This document shows, in pieces, positions 11,598-23,125 of a stretch of 64,000 nucleotides of DNA. The notes beneath the pieces are model-generated. The model saw nothing but the letters and a program-made list of their open reading frames with translations, ran no database searches and was not told the DNA's origin. Numbering within the stretch: position 1 is the stretch's first letter; each line of letters starts with the position of its first letter. The position numbers were made by a program, and so were the translations under genes. The DNA is taken from NCBI RefSeq assembly GCF_014633365.1, contig NC_068346.1, positions 17,939,030 to 18,003,029 of the forward strand, written 5' to 3'. The stretch comes from Diospyros lotus. Lineage: Eukaryota; Streptophyta; Magnoliopsida; Ericales; Ebenaceae.

Positions 11598-12263
11598 TGT
11601 TATGGGTATTTCCTGGAAAGAGCTAAGGGAGCTGGTCTCGACCTAGCAGGCCAACCCAATCTGCCGAGACTCAATAGGCCCAAGGCCGAAACCTTCAGAA
11701 TGAGGTCGTACATCGTTGAAATCCGAGCTCAAATCGCGAAACCAAGCAAGCTCTCAGCAAGGTTTCTAGCGAGCTTTCAACGATATACTCAACAAGCTCC
11801 CAGTAATGCTTCAAGCTCGTTGGCCTAACCGATTAGCTCGCCGGTCAAACTATTCAGCTCGCATAACAATATTGCTATTGAATAATCGGAGGCAGGGACC
11901 CACATACTTTATCTGAGGCAAGCCAGATCTCTCGTAATGAATATCCCACTCCCGATTTTATGCAAATGATAAGGATAGCTTGTCCCCCATTATATCATCT
12001 TTATACTTTTATATCTTATGCAATTGTAAACACCCCTTATTATAAATAGGGGTCAAAAATATCATTAAAGAGAGAGAACAATGAGAATAACATACTTTTA
12101 CTCTGCTGGAATATCCAGATGGCAGTCGTGGAGTAGGCATCGTTCTGGCCAAACCACGTAAAAATTCCCCATGTCCGTTCTATTGTGTTATTCCTCCTTG
12201 ATTTCAGCTTATTTACTTATTGCGGGCCTACGAATCATGGTCGGTTGATTTTGAACATCGACA
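11598..12263 (+). mobile_element. Right LTR of Ty3/gypsy element
   Basis: This 666-bp LTR starts TGTTATGGG and ends ATCGACA. It pairs with the left LTR at 6267-7456 and carries the same TATA box context (attataaatag, about 12040). It lacks the MITE insertion, which is what dates that insertion after element integration. The reading frame at 11586-11828 lies in LTR sequence and is not a gene. Confidence 0.88.
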
Positions 12264-13020
12264 GTTTTAGATATAAGGATTTGAAATGATGTCATTTCAT
12301 CAAATTTTGTCATTATAAATGGTTAGGTTTCAATTTTTTTTTTTTATTTTCTGAGTTCAAATCTAAGGTGGATGTGACCCTAAAAATCAAATATTTTTAA
12401 CAATTAAAAGTAACCAAATAATAGATTTGACATTTCAAATGATGTGATCAAATAAACCTATCCAAACCTAATCATAGAATGAGTACATTTAGGCTATATT
12501 TTTATGAAACCAGAGTTATGTTCACAAAGCATTATTAGGATAATTGATTAATTATCTATAATTTATTTGCCAGTACTTATTCAGTTTCTCATTAGTTTTT
12601 TCTACATATTTTCAAGAGAAATTTCGATTTTTTATTCTTTATTAGTCTAGTGTTTTATCTGTAACCAATACAATCCTCCATTGGATCCCATTTCGCATAT
12701 ATATGGGTTTGGTCTCTTATATATAGTTATTATTTGTAAAAAGTTACATTTATACCTAACTTTTAAAAAAAAATGGTTATAAAACAAGGTTTTTGTTCAG
12801 AGAAGTACGAAAAAGATATTTAAAAAAAGCACATTTTTTATAGTTTTGTTTTCATTTTGTAATATAAACATAGGGAAACTATATAATGGAGGCATTATGT
12901 GTTAGGGATACAGAAAGTATAGATGCGTACGTAATATAAAAATAACTTGCTTGATACAAGAAAGTAGTTCTAACCGGCTACGATACAAGAAACATATACT
13001 ATATACTTGACCACTATTAT
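12264..13020. other. AT-rich spacer, nothing recognised
   Basis: Simple AT-rich sequence with short homopolymer runs. No gene, transposon terminus or repeat was identified. Confidence 0.5.
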
Positions 13021-13026
13021 AACAGT

Positions 13027-13650
13027 TGATATTCACGGTAACAAGAGTTTATAATTAAATGAACAACAACAGAGGTTACCAGACTAAAACAGTAAATCAG
13101 AGAAGATGGTTGAACAGCACTGCTTCCAACTGGAACGACAAGGAATCAGGAACAAACTTCTGGATCGTGGAAGGGGCAGGAACAGAAGTAGGTCGAGTCG
13201 CATTTTGCGCTGTCCTGAAGACAATTAGCGCCCTACACCGGCGACAAGCAGACTACGACGACTGTCTCAGCAGGATGAAACGACCTCTCCGGTGAACGGC
13301 AGCCACGAACAACCGGAGCTAGCAGAACTCAAGACGGGCTCACTCTCAGTGATGAAAAAACTTGAGAATACCAAACTCTTCCAAAGCTCAAAGAAAAGAA
13401 CTCAATATGAGAGATAAAACTTAAGAAGATATAACAATGTGAGAGCTTGTGAGAGCTTGTGAAGAATGGAAAACTTCACACCAATATATATAGGCACCCA
13501 CCAAACTTGGAGACCAAGCCAATCAAGAAGTGCTTGGAGACCAAGTATTTTTAGAAGAACTTGGGGGCCAAGTTGTTCTAAAACATCTTGAGACCAAACA
13601 AGAAAGAAAATAAAATTAAAAATAAAAACCACACACACACACATCCAACA
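13027..13650 (-). mobile_element. Probable Copia-type LTR, minus orientation
   Basis: Read on the minus strand the segment starts TGTTGGATGTG at 13650. It has a TATA-like block (inverse of ccaatatatataggc, about 13480-13495), then a leader with repeated agcttgtg words, and ends near a ..TATCA at 13027. This is the U3-R-U5 plan of a plant Copia LTR. No matching second LTR, primer-binding site or clear 5-bp duplication was found, so the lower border is uncertain. The reading frame at 13059-13295 falls inside it and matches nothing I know. A (CA)n tract lies at 13628-13642. Confidence 0.4.
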
Positions 13651-14199
13651 TTATAATCTACCTATATACATGTGTGAAGTTAATTATTTTCGGTTCGAAC
13701 TGCATTTATTTTTAATAGTTAGGATTATGAAATGTTTTAAATATTTTTAATAATTTTTTATTTTTATATATTTTATTAAGAAATATTGAAGATATTTCAA
13801 TAACTCGAACTATAAAAAGCAAAAACAATGTCAAATGAAAGTATTTTAACACAAATAAGTTGGGGCTCAACAAATGTATATATTGGATGATTTCTCAAAT
13901 TTATATATACGGTGATGATACAGTTGCTGAAGTAAACAGCCGAATCTGATAGCCGACTAATCAATTTCCCAATTCAAAGAACACAAACACAAAGAAGAAG
14001 AAGAAGAAGAAGAAGAAGAAGAAGGAGGAGGAGGAGGAGGAGGATGGCAATACAAAATTGTTTCATGGGCTTTGGCCCAGTTAACGGGCCCAATAAACAG
14101 AAATGTTATTGATTGCAGCAGCTGTAAACTTGCCTCTCGCTGTCTTTGTCCACTGGAGAGGGGAGATATCATATCACATATCTAGGAGCCGTTTGATTG
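13651..14199. other. Spacer with trinucleotide repeats
   Basis: AT-rich sequence with a compound (GAA)n(GGA)n microsatellite at about 13995-14044. No gene recognised. Confidence 0.6.
13995..14044. repeat. (AAG)n(AGG)n compound microsatellite
   Basis: About ten gaa units are followed by about five gga units. Serine- and proline-rich reading frames on the opposite strand come from this repeat only. Confidence 0.95.
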
Positions 14200-15003
14200 A
14201 ATTTTGGAGTAATTGTCAACAATACTACTTTTTTTTTTTTTTTTCAAAATTTATTTTGAAAGTACCACGTTTTGAAATTATTTCCCAAACTACCTCCTCC
14301 TTGACAGTTGCACAGCTGACTCTTGTCTTGTGCTCCACTGCCTCTACAACATTCTTTAATGAGTTTAGTTGATTAAAAATGTTATTGTCAAGTGGTTAAG
14401 GCATATGAATCTATAAAAATAAGAAAATAATTAGAGAGCGCGATGAGATTCTTGTGCAAACACTTTGATATTTAAGTTAGACACTAAAAATAATAAAATC
14501 AGTATTAAAAGCGTATCTTTTTAAGAATAAGTGTCTGCTTATTTATAGAGAAATATAAAATAATTTTAAATAATTTGAGATTAATATTCTTACGGGTAAT
14601 ATCTATTTTGGTATTCTAGAACTCGTTAGAATTAGAAGATAGATAACATTTATCTTGATTTTTCCTAATTCGCTTGGACTTAGGATTCTTATAAATGATA
14701 TTCATCCATGTATTTTATAATCCTTTTAGAATTAGAATTCTTTATAAATAATTAATTATTTTTTTAGACAAATTTTCAGATGTCGGGATTATTTAGTTTG
14801 CGTGTTTGTGTGAGACATCTCTGTGTATGAGAAATTTATACTTTTTAGCCCAAAAAATTATTTTGGACTCTTGGACTTTTAATGGATTTTTACTTTAACA
14901 CAATAATGGTATTTTGTAAATTTGTTTAAAATTAAAGGGTGATATTTTGAGGATAATTTTTTTTTTTAAAAAAAATGATGGTTTTGATAATTACTCTGGA
15001 ATT
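14200..15003. mobile_element. Non-autonomous TIR element (MITE-like)
   Basis: The left end aattttggagtaattgtc and the inverse of the right end, aattccagagtaattatc, match at most positions. Poly-T / poly-A stretches follow symmetrically on the inside. The element is about 800 bp with no coding capacity. I could not find a convincing target duplication, so the superfamily is not assigned. Confidence 0.55.
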
Positions 15004-16200
15004 TGTCTCCATTTTGGGCTGCCACACATAGTAAACCCTATCCAAGCAGAGTACGTGGTTCCTATGCTTTACAATTTCTGTCCCAACATTCTCTCTTGCA
15101 GGGAAAAATGAGATGATCCTCCTGGGGAGCTAACTCTCTCTCTCTCTCACTCTTTCTGCCCCATCTCCTACTCTTGGGTATACTCTCTCTCTCTCTCTGA
15201 AATGGTCTATATATGTCCATTATTGTTATAGTATTATTACATACCTTTTAATCGCTCTCATCGTTAGTCACGCACTCTTAATTAATTGTATTAGTATGTA
15301 GGGACTTCTTTTCCAAGTAGCTAGTTTGGTGGATTATGGGACATTTATCTTTTGCTATTTGTGTTTGGAGACAGCATATATATACATGCATGCGGTGAGA
15401 GTGGCCACTGGGAAGAGGAGAAGCAAACCAAGCAAACCAAACCATGGGAGGAGGACATCTCAGAAGGTGCATGATGCTATGTTGTTCTTCAAGGGCGGGC
15501 CAGGTGGTAAGCTCTTTATTTTTTATTTTTATTTTAAAATAGATATTATCTTTATAAATTTTTTTCATACAATAACATATATACGTACATATATACTTAA
15601 TTACTGAATGAATGGAATCAAGGAAAAGGGTGGTGAAGTGAGGCTAATTAATTAATTCATGATGATCGTGGCTATTATTAGAATGTGTTTTACATCACCT
15701 CATCCTCATTTTTCTATTTATATATATATAATTTTAGCATCTTAATAATGACTCAATTTAATTAACCATCACCTATATATATATATATATATCCAATAGC
15801 TAGCATTTAAGGTAAAGTTGCAAAAGAACACCCACTAGCTAGCCAGTTTAACTAATTAAGGGGTCTACCCCAAACACAAAACCCTACCTAGCTAGTTCAA
15901 CTATATATATATATATATATATAAATCGTCTTGTTCCATTAGACTACTACTGCTGGTTTAATTATAACATCTTGATATCGGCACATGATTAAATAACATT
16001 TTAACATAAATTTTTTTCTAAAACTTTGGAATCTTCTAGTAATTAACACCCTTTGTCTTCATTATCTTATTCTTTATTATTATTATTATTCAAAAGGTCC
16101 TATATATAATAGTGGCCATTGCTAAGTAATCACTAATCACCCCTCTGATCATCTGAACCTAACGCTTGTTTCTTTAATCCCCGTAAAACCCCAAATCGGG
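15004..16200. other. Intergenic region; unsupported small reading frame
   Basis: Several (CT)n and (TA)n runs occur (15135-15150, 15183-15200, 15774-15792, 15903-15922). A frame at 15326-15607 contains a basic stretch (ATGKRRSKPSKPNHGRRTSQ) ending near a GGTAAG donor-like site at about 15506. It could be a short exon of an unknown gene, but no partner exon or family could be recognised, so it is not called as a gene. Confidence 0.4.
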
Positions 16201-16207
16201 TCGACCT

Positions 16208-16233
16208 TACCTACCGCAAAAATGCGGTAGGTA
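16208..16233. promoter_or_regulatory. Perfect 11-bp inverted repeat upstream of carbonic anhydrase gene
   Basis: tacctaccgca and tgcggtaggta are perfectly complementary and are separated by aaaa. The site lies about 270-295 bp upstream of the TATA box. It is GC-rich within an AT-rich promoter. It could be a protein-binding palindrome or chance; no known plant box is matched with confidence. Confidence 0.5.
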
Positions 16234-16502
16234 CCCTCCAGATCACGCCAAAAATAGCAAAACCGTATCAGAACCAATCCTCAGCCGTTGGATCTCTCCC
16301 TCGATCTTATCTAAATACATCACCGCCGCTGACGGCATCACTCGCAACTTAATATCCTACCCCAAATAATTCATCCTCGCCGTCTGAGTCGGAGTTCGGT
16401 TTGTTTGATCCACAAAACACGAACTCGCAACTAATTTGTCTATTTTTAGACAAACCATGGTTAAGTGTCTAGTCAGCTAACTCAACCTCGGTTAGTTGCC
16501 CC

Positions 16503-16508
16503 TATAAA
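16503..16508 (+). promoter_or_regulatory. TATA box of the beta-carbonic anhydrase gene
   Basis: The sequence cctataaaggc is followed about 30 bases later by the probable start of transcription near 16535. A 5'UTR exon then appears to run to about 16593, where cag is followed by gtgcat. The first coding exon begins at 17364 after ttgcag. Spacing and sequence fit a plant core promoter; the exact start site and the first splice donor are inferred. Confidence 0.55.
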
Positions 16509-16593
16509 GGCTGGACTATGTACGGTGCTGCGGAGAGATCAATCACTCAATAGTAGTTCTCAGAGGCAGAGACGGAGAAAGAATTCCGTACAG

Positions 16594-17363
16594 GTGCATG
16601 ATCACGTAATTGAGTTTACTGTCTAGAGTTCGCTCGAATTTTGGTTTTCTGGTTTTTCAGATTGTGTTTTGAGATTTTGTTCTGTGATTAATTGTTTCCG
16701 TTTTCGAAGTTGTTTTTTACTTCAAACGTGAGTGTAGGTTCTGATTCTGCTTCGTTCTGATCAGTTTTTGGTTGCATATGAATCCGGATTGGCCGGTATA
16801 ATTATTCTGTGCTTCATTGGTCGAAGTTAGACTTGCAGATGAATGTTCATCGGTTTGTTGAGCTTTGAGATTCTGTTCTGGTGATTGTTTCTGTTTGCTT
16901 AGATCGCTTTGAGTTCAAACATGAATGTAGGTTCTGATTCAGCTTTGCTGTGATCAGTTTTTGGTTGCGTATGCATCCGATTTGGCCTCTTTAATATTTG
17001 CTTAAATTCGTTGGAATTAATTATTTTCTATGTGTATGTATACTCGATTTTTTTTAGAAAAAGTTTTTGCTATGATTGTTGATTAGTTTGTTGAATTTTG
17101 AGATTTTGTTCTGGTAATCACTGGTTTCTGTCTGCTGAGTTGTTTTCAGTCGAAACGTGAGTGTAGCTTCTGGTTCAGCTTCGTTTTTGGTTGCATATGC
17201 ATCCAAATTGATCGCTTTAATCCGTGTTTCTATTCATTTAGACTGGAAATCAGTCATTTTATGCATGTATATACATATCAATTTTGTAGTTTATATCGTC
17301 AGTGCGCACCGACGGTTCGGTCATTCAGATGGTAAGCTTTTCAGTTGTCTCTGGAAATTGCAG
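16594..17363 (+). other. Probable 5'UTR intron of the carbonic anhydrase gene with triplicated module
   Basis: A module of roughly 130-200 bases occurs three times, beginning near 16671, 16866 and 17100. Each copy contains gagatt(t/c)tgttctg, then ttcaaacgtgagtgtag-like sequence, then cagtttttggttgca(t/c)atg. The copies have diverged from each other. The segment is T-rich and lies between the putative leader exon and the first coding exon, like the long leader introns that raise expression of many plant genes. Expression data are needed for the borders. Confidence 0.55.
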
Positions 17364-17372
17364 AAAGATAAG

Positions 17373-17425
17373 ATGGCGACCGATTCATACGAGGAGGCCA
17401 TTGCAGGACTCAAGGACCTTCTGAG

Positions 17426-17460
<35 letters not shown>

Positions 17461-20400
17461 CTTTCCTCTTTGATTTGCCCGTCAAAGCCACCGGGAGTCG
17501 GACAGTCATCAGTCATCAACAGTTTTATCCTGTAATTATGCATAACTTAAGTCCTCTTCCGTCATTTACGAAGTGGGACTCTTGGATCGCTTCATCCCGC
17601 GTTAACGGGAACCAATTGTAGCGTGACTCATGTATCTCGTGGATAGATATCTCGTCAGTCATCGTCATCTAAGCAGGCCCAACGTGGAGTGCAACTTGAA
17701 TAGAAAATAGTGCAAAGAAGCCATAGGCAAATGGAGTCAAATTATTCATATAAAATTTCAATCTCAAAGTACGTAATTCACTAACTTGACTTGATAATAT
17801 TATTTACAAATAAATAATAATTTCAGAATAACTTGTTTCATAATTGTTTCTAGGAGCCTAGGACATAATTATGATGAATAGTTTCATAGAAATTGTGAAT
17901 GGAAATTGAAATGCTATTTTTTTTATTTAATCGCCATTTTGATATTTTGATTTTGTTCTTTTATCCTTTGTTTCAGTAAGAAAGGGGAGCTGGGGGACGT
18001 TGCCGCCGCAAAGATCAAGAATTTAACTGCAGAGCTAGAGGCAACTGCTGCCAGTAATTTCGACCCGGTTGAAAGAGTCAAAACCGGATTCGCTCAATTC
18101 AAGACGGAAAAATTCGAGTACGTACTTCCGGCATGTTGTACTTTTGAATATTCCTTTCGCCACTGACAATAGAAAATTTCCAATATTTGTTTGTACTTAA
18201 ACGCGCAAGCATATACATGTACAAACTGCAGTTTCTATCTTGGAAATAATTAAAATTTTAATACTGCTTTTGAAATTGTAATGGGAAAGCAACAGGGAAT
18301 GACGTACTCGCATTTAATTTTTATAAATAAATGAACAAGAAAATAACTCTATGAATAGATAAATTTAACAATTTTTTGTCAACAAATTTAACGTAGAAAC
18401 TGAAATTTGAAATTTTGCTTCCCACGTATTGATGGTTTTAATTGTTGATCAGACCAAATTTTCACATATGCTTCAGTGGTCCTTTAACTGATATTTACGA
18501 CTCACGTAATCTCATGCCCACTAGCTGATAGTGTCTCGTTATATCATATTTGTATTGCCCACTTGTGTGTAGTCGCTTTCTGGGTTCATCACTTGTCCCC
18601 TGTTTATCTTTGTAGGAAAAATCCTGACTTGTATGGAGAACTTGCCAAAGGCCAGAGCCCCAAGGTCAGTGACACTAGAGTACATAATCTATTTTACTGG
18701 CAAATTCTGTCTTCTTAAATTTTGTTGCTGTGCCATCTCCAGAAAACAACATTTCAAGGGGGGATAAGTTCACGTTAAAGGCTCACTGTTAGAGCCACAT
18801 AAATTTCTATGTATCTAAAAGGAAAACTATTACAGCCACATAGAATGGGGGCGAATACAAACCACGCGTTGCCCTTTCTCCAGGTTCCCCTTAAACTTTA
18901 GGCTCATTGAGAGCTCGAAAATGACCTCAGAAAGTAGGACAGCTTCGAGATGCATTACACGTACACCCATTAGTATATATAAAAGTTGATGCACACGTCT
19001 GCGGCTTACAAATTTTTCCAGTTGGAAGCTCTTCAAAAAGACAATTCCTTTAAGTTCTTTCTTCTTGGATCAAATATCAACAATATTCAACATGCGTGGG
19101 TCAGATCTGTTCTGTATTTGGTTTGCTTTCCGTCAGACATAAAATGCACTCAACTTAGTAAATAAAAACATGATAATAATACTAATAAATGTCAAAATAT
19201 ACAACGCTCAATATGTAGGAGGGATTGGGGATACTACCCTGCTGGTGATTCTTGAGCTGATTATATATTTTTGTCAATCGCTGCAGTTTATGGTATTTGC
19301 CTGCTCAGACTCTCGTGTCTGCCCTTCCCATATCTTGGATTTCCAACCTGGGGAGGCCTTTATGGTCAGAAACATCGCCAATATGGTTCCTCCATATGAC
19401 CAGGTTCTCTAAACAAACCTTCATTACTTGTTTTTATGTTTATTTTCCATTTTTAATCGTTAATTGAAAGGTAATTATTCAATTGTCTTCTGAAGGATTG
19501 GATAATTGGCTGCATAAAATAACACTATTGTTTGCTTGACTTGCTTTAATTAATTATATGCTGCAGACAAAGAAATACTCCGGAGTGGGGGCGGCAATTG
19601 AATATGCAGTATTACATCTAAAGGTGACCGTATAGAAAAACCCTTTTCTCGGTATTCTACTTTATTTTACGTTTCTAGTCTGTCCCTCAATAATGGGTGG
19701 CGGTGGTAACTTTAGGTGGAAGCAACGTGTCCAAATTTATTCAATTAGATCCACTCCACGAGCTTCTCTTTATCGCTTTTAACCACAACTGTCACATATG
19801 CACGTAAATATGCTCGCGCTTAATTCTCTTTTTGGGGGAAAACTAGTTGGGGGTCGGTAATCAAAGTCAATTACAGGGACATAATTTTTAATATTTTCTC
19901 AAATTTTGATATTATTATCCGGCCAGTATCCAATTTTAGAAACTGTGGAAGGATGTTCCTTGTCCTTCCACCAATTTCCTGTTATTTGCCATAGTGACTT
20001 GAAGAAAAGTATTACCTTGCAAGCAATTTTTTTATGGAACTATATACCTAAAAGAATATCATTGTTATTTTTTTATATTAATAAATGGGTAAAATTAATT
20101 TGTTGAGACACTTTAGTTTCTTATTGGAGACCGGCAATAAATCAAATACCTAGAGTGTTTATTTTTACGTTGTTCATACAAAAAATTAGGCAAAGCACTT
20201 ATCCTTTTATTATTTCTAATTGAAATCCCTTGTTGGTAGCATCATAGGGACATGTCAATGTTTTTCACTGTAATATTTCAGTTTAAAATACTTACAGTAC
20301 TTGTTTTTATTTTAAACTATTACAGTTGCATGGTTTTGGAGGGCTTCATTTTCAAGACTCTTTTTTTTTTTTTTGGTCTAAGAGGTACTGTTGTTTGTTT

Positions 20401-23125
20401 ATCATTTTCATTCAAAAAACACTGAGCACTCTAATTACTTCCAATGTCAAATGAAAATTTCTATTCTTAGGGAGCTTCTTTTTCTTATTTTATTCAAATT
20501 AAAATGTGAAAATTTAATTATTTTCACATTCTATTCTTAGGTAGCTTCTTTTTCTTTTTCTTATTTTAGCTTCTTATTCTTTTTCTTGTTTTTCATACAA
20601 AAAACACTGACCAGTCTAATTGCTTCCAATGTCAAATTAAAAATTATATTCTTAGATAGCTTCTTTTTCTTATTTTAAAACCAAAATAATGTTATTTAGG
20701 TTTGAAATGTGGAAATTATGTTTTGGTACTACTGATGCCAAATATTGTAGAGTATTTATATGTTTTGGTACTACTGATGCCAAATATTGTAGAGTATTTA
20801 TATGTTTTGGTACTACTGATGCCAAATATAGTAGGGTATTTAAGACTTAAGACAATTAATTTACCTTCGACTGGCATTAATTAGAGAATATACTTCAGGT
20901 TGAAAACATCCTTGTCATTGGACACAGTTGCTGTGGAGGGATAAAGGGCCTCATGTCCATTCCAGAGGACGGGACCACTGCTAGGTGAGTTCTCTTTCTA
21001 AATTTGAAATTAAGCTTGTAATGGAACTAATAAGCAAGCATATTCCTCAAGCATGTCTTTCTTAGTTTTTTAGAGCTTCCTATATTAAAAATATGAGGCT
21101 TCAGTAGTCACTTTCACTCTACAACTAGTGGTTCCTACTTTTTGGGGGGTATTAAAACATAAAGGAAAAGTAAGTTTCAATGTAGCCAACTAGTGGTTCC
21201 CTACTCTTTACGGTTTTAATATAGTCACCTTCTTGAGTAGAAATATTTATTCCCTACTCTTTTACAGGGGAGACCCATGTTTGGACAAAGTACTTTATGA
21301 GTTTTTATGCCAAATTTTAAAACATAAAAGTGCTGGTTTTAGAGTAATTTTCTAGCAAAAATAACCTAATTATTAAGAGCAAAGGTTTGGAACAATTGCG
21401 TGGTAAGCTTTTGATTATGTTAGATTGTTTGGTAACAATTGTTTGGTAGGCTTTTCTAGCAATTATTTGGTAGGTTTTTCTAGCAATTATTTGGTAAGCA
21501 AAAAGGACATAATAGCTGTTTCTATCAACTTTTTCTTTATATTAGATTATTCGGGCTTAAAAAGAATAATTTGGTATTTTATGCTTATTGGTAAAAGGCT
21601 AATGCTGCAGTTTGTTTCGTTTGAACTGCCAGTGATTTCATAGAGAATTGGGTCAAGATCTGTATGGCCGCCAAGTCCAAGGTGAAAAACGAGTATAAAG
21701 ACTTAGAGTTCGCAGAACAGTGCAAGAATTGTGAAAAGGTAAGTACGAAATCTGACTATTTCTCGTAATCCGTCATTATATAAGCAATAATTTCATAGCA
21801 AAATAGTTTTAATTTTGTTGCCCTTTTTTATATTTCAAAGCCGGCTCCAATCTCTATGTCCACCTATTCTTACCATTTTCCATACACCAATATAATATAT
21901 ACAAGTGAGAAATTCACGTTCAGTTACTAGTTAAAACAATTAGCACAGAGACCAAAAACTCATCTGCATTGTTGTTATCAGTATCAGCAGATATTTTGCT
22001 TAAACGCAATGACATTGCCCAATCACATTGTTAAAGGTGCCATAATGTAAGTTGGGTATCCAGATCTATTCTTAGAAACACAAGTCGCATTCATAATCTG
22101 TCTATTCAAAGCAACAGAACCTAAACATGTCGACCATTTTAGACCAAAATTCCATGTAATAGTTTTACGCTTCCTGCCTTCGTTAAATTAAAGCATATTA
22201 TCAGTTGAAAGTAAAGCTTGTGATTTTTATTGTTATCTCTGTTTTATATTAGATATGCAAATAAATTGAAACGTTTGGAGGTTTAAAATATACGTAACCG
22301 ACCTCAACTAAGGCTTATGATGAGAGTAATCTTTCTGTCAAACTAACAACTAGAATGTTGTACTATTCTCATGTTGATAGAAAATTAGATACATATAGTT
22401 ACTGGCTGCATTGACTGTTTGTTCTGGCTGCTTGTGCATGTACCAGTGTTAATATGTTTGAATGACGGCTAGGCTATTTGCCTTTCATTTCAATTTATAT
22501 ATCTTGATACGGAATAGGGCATGTATTTTTTCAAATACCCGTAAAAGTGTGTTTTTTTTTATTTATATTTATATTTAGTGCGTAAGTAATAATTCTGTAA
22601 GAATATCATGACCATTATAAATTAGGTTTTATGAATAGGAGAGAGAGATCTAAAGAAAGGTTTGATTTGGGCCATCGCGTGAGGCAGCGTTCCACTTTAC
22701 ATATCGTATATTTGCACAATAAATATAGGTTGAGATAAGCATATCCTAATTCAAACTTCAATTTGAGAGATATACTTTATTGGTTTAACATTAAATACGT
22801 GTTTAGTTTTCTGTTTTTTCATTAATAATAAATCCTGAAGCGTATGAATACATATGAATATGATTGTTCCAATCCTTTTATGTTGAGAATTAATAATGTT
22901 GGTTGGATGGTTTAGAAAGTTTTAGCAACATTAATTTTGGTGGCTGTGGCTCCAACACAGGAGGCCGTGAACGTATCGCTGGGCAATCTATTAACGTATC
23001 CATTTGTGAGAGCGGGCGTGATGAATAGAACCCTATCACTAAAGGGAGCACACTACGACTTTGTCAATGGCTCCTTGGAAATTTGGAACCTAGACTTCGG
23101 CGTCACCGCTTCTCAATCTGCATGA
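17373..23125 (+). CDS. BCA: Beta-carbonic anhydrase
   Basis: A zinc enzyme that interconverts CO2 and bicarbonate. Eight coding exons join in frame: 17373-17425, 17977-18117, 18616-18664, 19287-19403, 19567-19623, 20899-20984, 21633-21738, 22961-23125. All introns are GT..AG, and the sum is 774 bases, or 257 residues plus TGA. Diagnostic motifs are [10 protein letters not shown] with zinc ligand Cys87 and the Asp89/Arg91 dyad, [34 protein letters not shown] with ligands His148 and Cys151, and LLTYPFV plus [11 protein letters not shown] near the C terminus. The N-terminal [17 protein letters not shown] aligns with the start of cytosolic or plasma-membrane plant isoforms, and the length matches them. 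No chloroplast transit peptide is encoded from this ATG. The frame stays open upstream of it, so an extended isoform is conceivable. The gene appears intact. Confidence 0.95.
17426..17976 (+). other. Carbonic anhydrase intron 1 with (CT)n at the donor
   Basis: The intron starts gtactctctc and runs straight into about 14 CT units (17429-17458). It ends tttgtttcag. A pyrimidine repeat directly at a 5' splice site is unusual and may vary in length between individuals. The long open frame that spans exon 1 and this intron (to 17621) is intron read-through. Confidence 0.8.
20521..20844. repeat. Intron repeats in carbonic anhydrase intron 5, including a 42-bp triplet
   Basis: Three near-identical 42-bp units (containing ttttggtactactgatgcc) lie head-to-tail at 20719-20760, 20761-20802 and 20803-20844. 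The third has two base changes. Before them, tagcttctttttctt recurs at about 20470, 20540, 20570 and 20657. All lie inside the intron between exons 5 and 6 and do not affect the coding sequence. The short frame at 20702-20884 is generated by the triplet. Confidence 0.9.
21429..21500. repeat. Short triplicated unit in carbonic anhydrase intron 6
   Basis: A unit of about 25 bases, with agcaattatttggtaggttt as its core, occurs three times in a row just upstream of exon 7. Confidence 0.75.

Noticed and set aside
17157..17621. 154-codon open frame spanning the first coding exon of carbonic anhydrase
   Set aside because: It begins at a GTG, reads through a good splice donor into a (CT)n intron, and only its MATDSYEEA part matches the family. 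The upstream part is kept only as a finding about a possible isoform.
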